NCBI RefSeq assembly: GCF_000186865.1
Contig: NW_008705570.1
Span: forward strand, 450,941-514,940
Length of the DNA stretch: 64,000 nt
Direction: 5' to 3'
Source of the DNA: Aureococcus anophagefferens
Lineage: Eukaryota; Sar; Pelagophyceae; Pelagomonadales; Pelagomonadaceae
The notes under the pieces were generated by a model. That model made no database searches and was not told the DNA's origin. It saw nothing but the letters and a program-made list of their open reading frames with translations. This document shows, in pieces, positions 63,680 through 64,000 of this stretch (its first letter is position 1; each line of letters starts with the position of its first letter). The position numbers and the translations under genes were made by a program.

Positions 63680-64000
63680 GCGGCAACGTCGTCCCTTCGT
63701 CAGGCCGCGGCCGTGGGCATGCTCCGGGCCGCGTCGGCCGACGGCCGCGTCGCCGACCTGGCCGCGGCGCTGACGTCGTCGGGCCTCAGCGACGTCGACT
63801 TCTACTGCCTGTTGGACTACGAGGCGGACCCGGCCCTCAAGGACCCGGCGACCTTCGAGGCCGCGCACGCCGCGGCGCGCGAGGCCGCCAAGCGCGCGCT
63901 GCGGCGCGTCGCGCTGCCGGCGTCCTGGTCGTCGCGCGCGGACTCGGGCGCCGCGCTCGCGGCCGCCGCGGCCGCGCTCCTCGGCGAGCTCGAGGACGCG
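63680..64000 (+). CDS. partial gene running off the window, unknown function
   Basis: The plus-strand frame starting at 63680 (AATSSLRQAAAVGMLRAASADGRVADLAAALTSS...) stays open for 107 codons to the window end, with both ends missing. SGLSDVDFYCLLDYEADPALKDPATFEAAHAAAREAAKRALRR is helical. Not recognised. The strand choice rests on the coherent helical translation; the gap hides the start. Confidence 0.45.

Overview
The window is nuclear DNA of a very GC-rich, extremely gene-dense unicellular alga. The best fit is a pelagophyte stramenopile such as Aureococcus anophagefferens. This rests on four things seen in the sequence: short introns with frequent GC-AG as well as GT-AG borders; about 200-bp repeated introns of the 'introner' type; a Sec-coded (in-frame TGA) disulfide isomerase; and plastid or mitochondrial precursors typical of secondary-plastid algae (ClpS, iota-type carbonic anhydrase, bipartite leaders). 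The species name is inference. Genes alternate freely between strands with gaps of tens to a few hundred bases. Two convergent pairs share their stop codons on one CTAG. Three 50-N assembly gaps (22792-22841, 38563-38612, 63630-63679) interrupt the text.

Layout. 1-9 kb: 5' end of a USO1/p115-like tether, a polyubiquitin gene with introns, an aldo-keto reductase continuing into a RING/WW protein, a long EF-hand protein and an F-box-like protein. 9-22 kb: glycosyltransferase, RED splicing factor, GDP-mannose epimerase, a 2OG oxygenase, secreted and membrane proteins with a lectin-like domain, PDZ protein, ClpS, a thylakoid-type NAD(P)-binding protein and a RibD deaminase. 22-31 kb: Sec-PDI, TrmA-type RNA methyltransferase, a myristoylatable pseudokinase, Obg GTPase and secreted proteins. 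31-37 kb: a large Cache-type membrane receptor with three introns, an ARL6-like GTPase and a 2OG oxygenase. 36.7-40.0 kb: a 3.26-kb element with inverted-repeat ends, a target-site duplication and one long zinc-finger gene. 40-51 kb: TLC protein, NDC80, SAP/DUF5710 protein, alpha/beta hydrolase-MYND, isochorismatase-like hydrolase and alpha-galactosidase. 51-64 kb: iota carbonic anhydrase, a double ABC-ATPase/GNAT/PHD protein, cupin, TMEM65-cNMP fusion, DUF202 and LYR proteins, and two partial genes at the right edge.

The unifying theme is intron gain by transposition. Seven copies of a short inverted-repeat element sit exactly as spliceable introns inside five genes. Most keep an 8-bp target duplication whose first two bases (GC or GT) serve as the 5' splice site, while the element end (CAG) supplies the 3' splice site in either orientation. 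The 3.26-kb element has matching GGGCAG-type ends and a similar duplication, so it is a candidate autonomous partner. Other second-look items are the Sec-PDI with an SDEL tail and the ABC/GNAT/PHD protein, which resembles phage Mom-type base-modification proteins.
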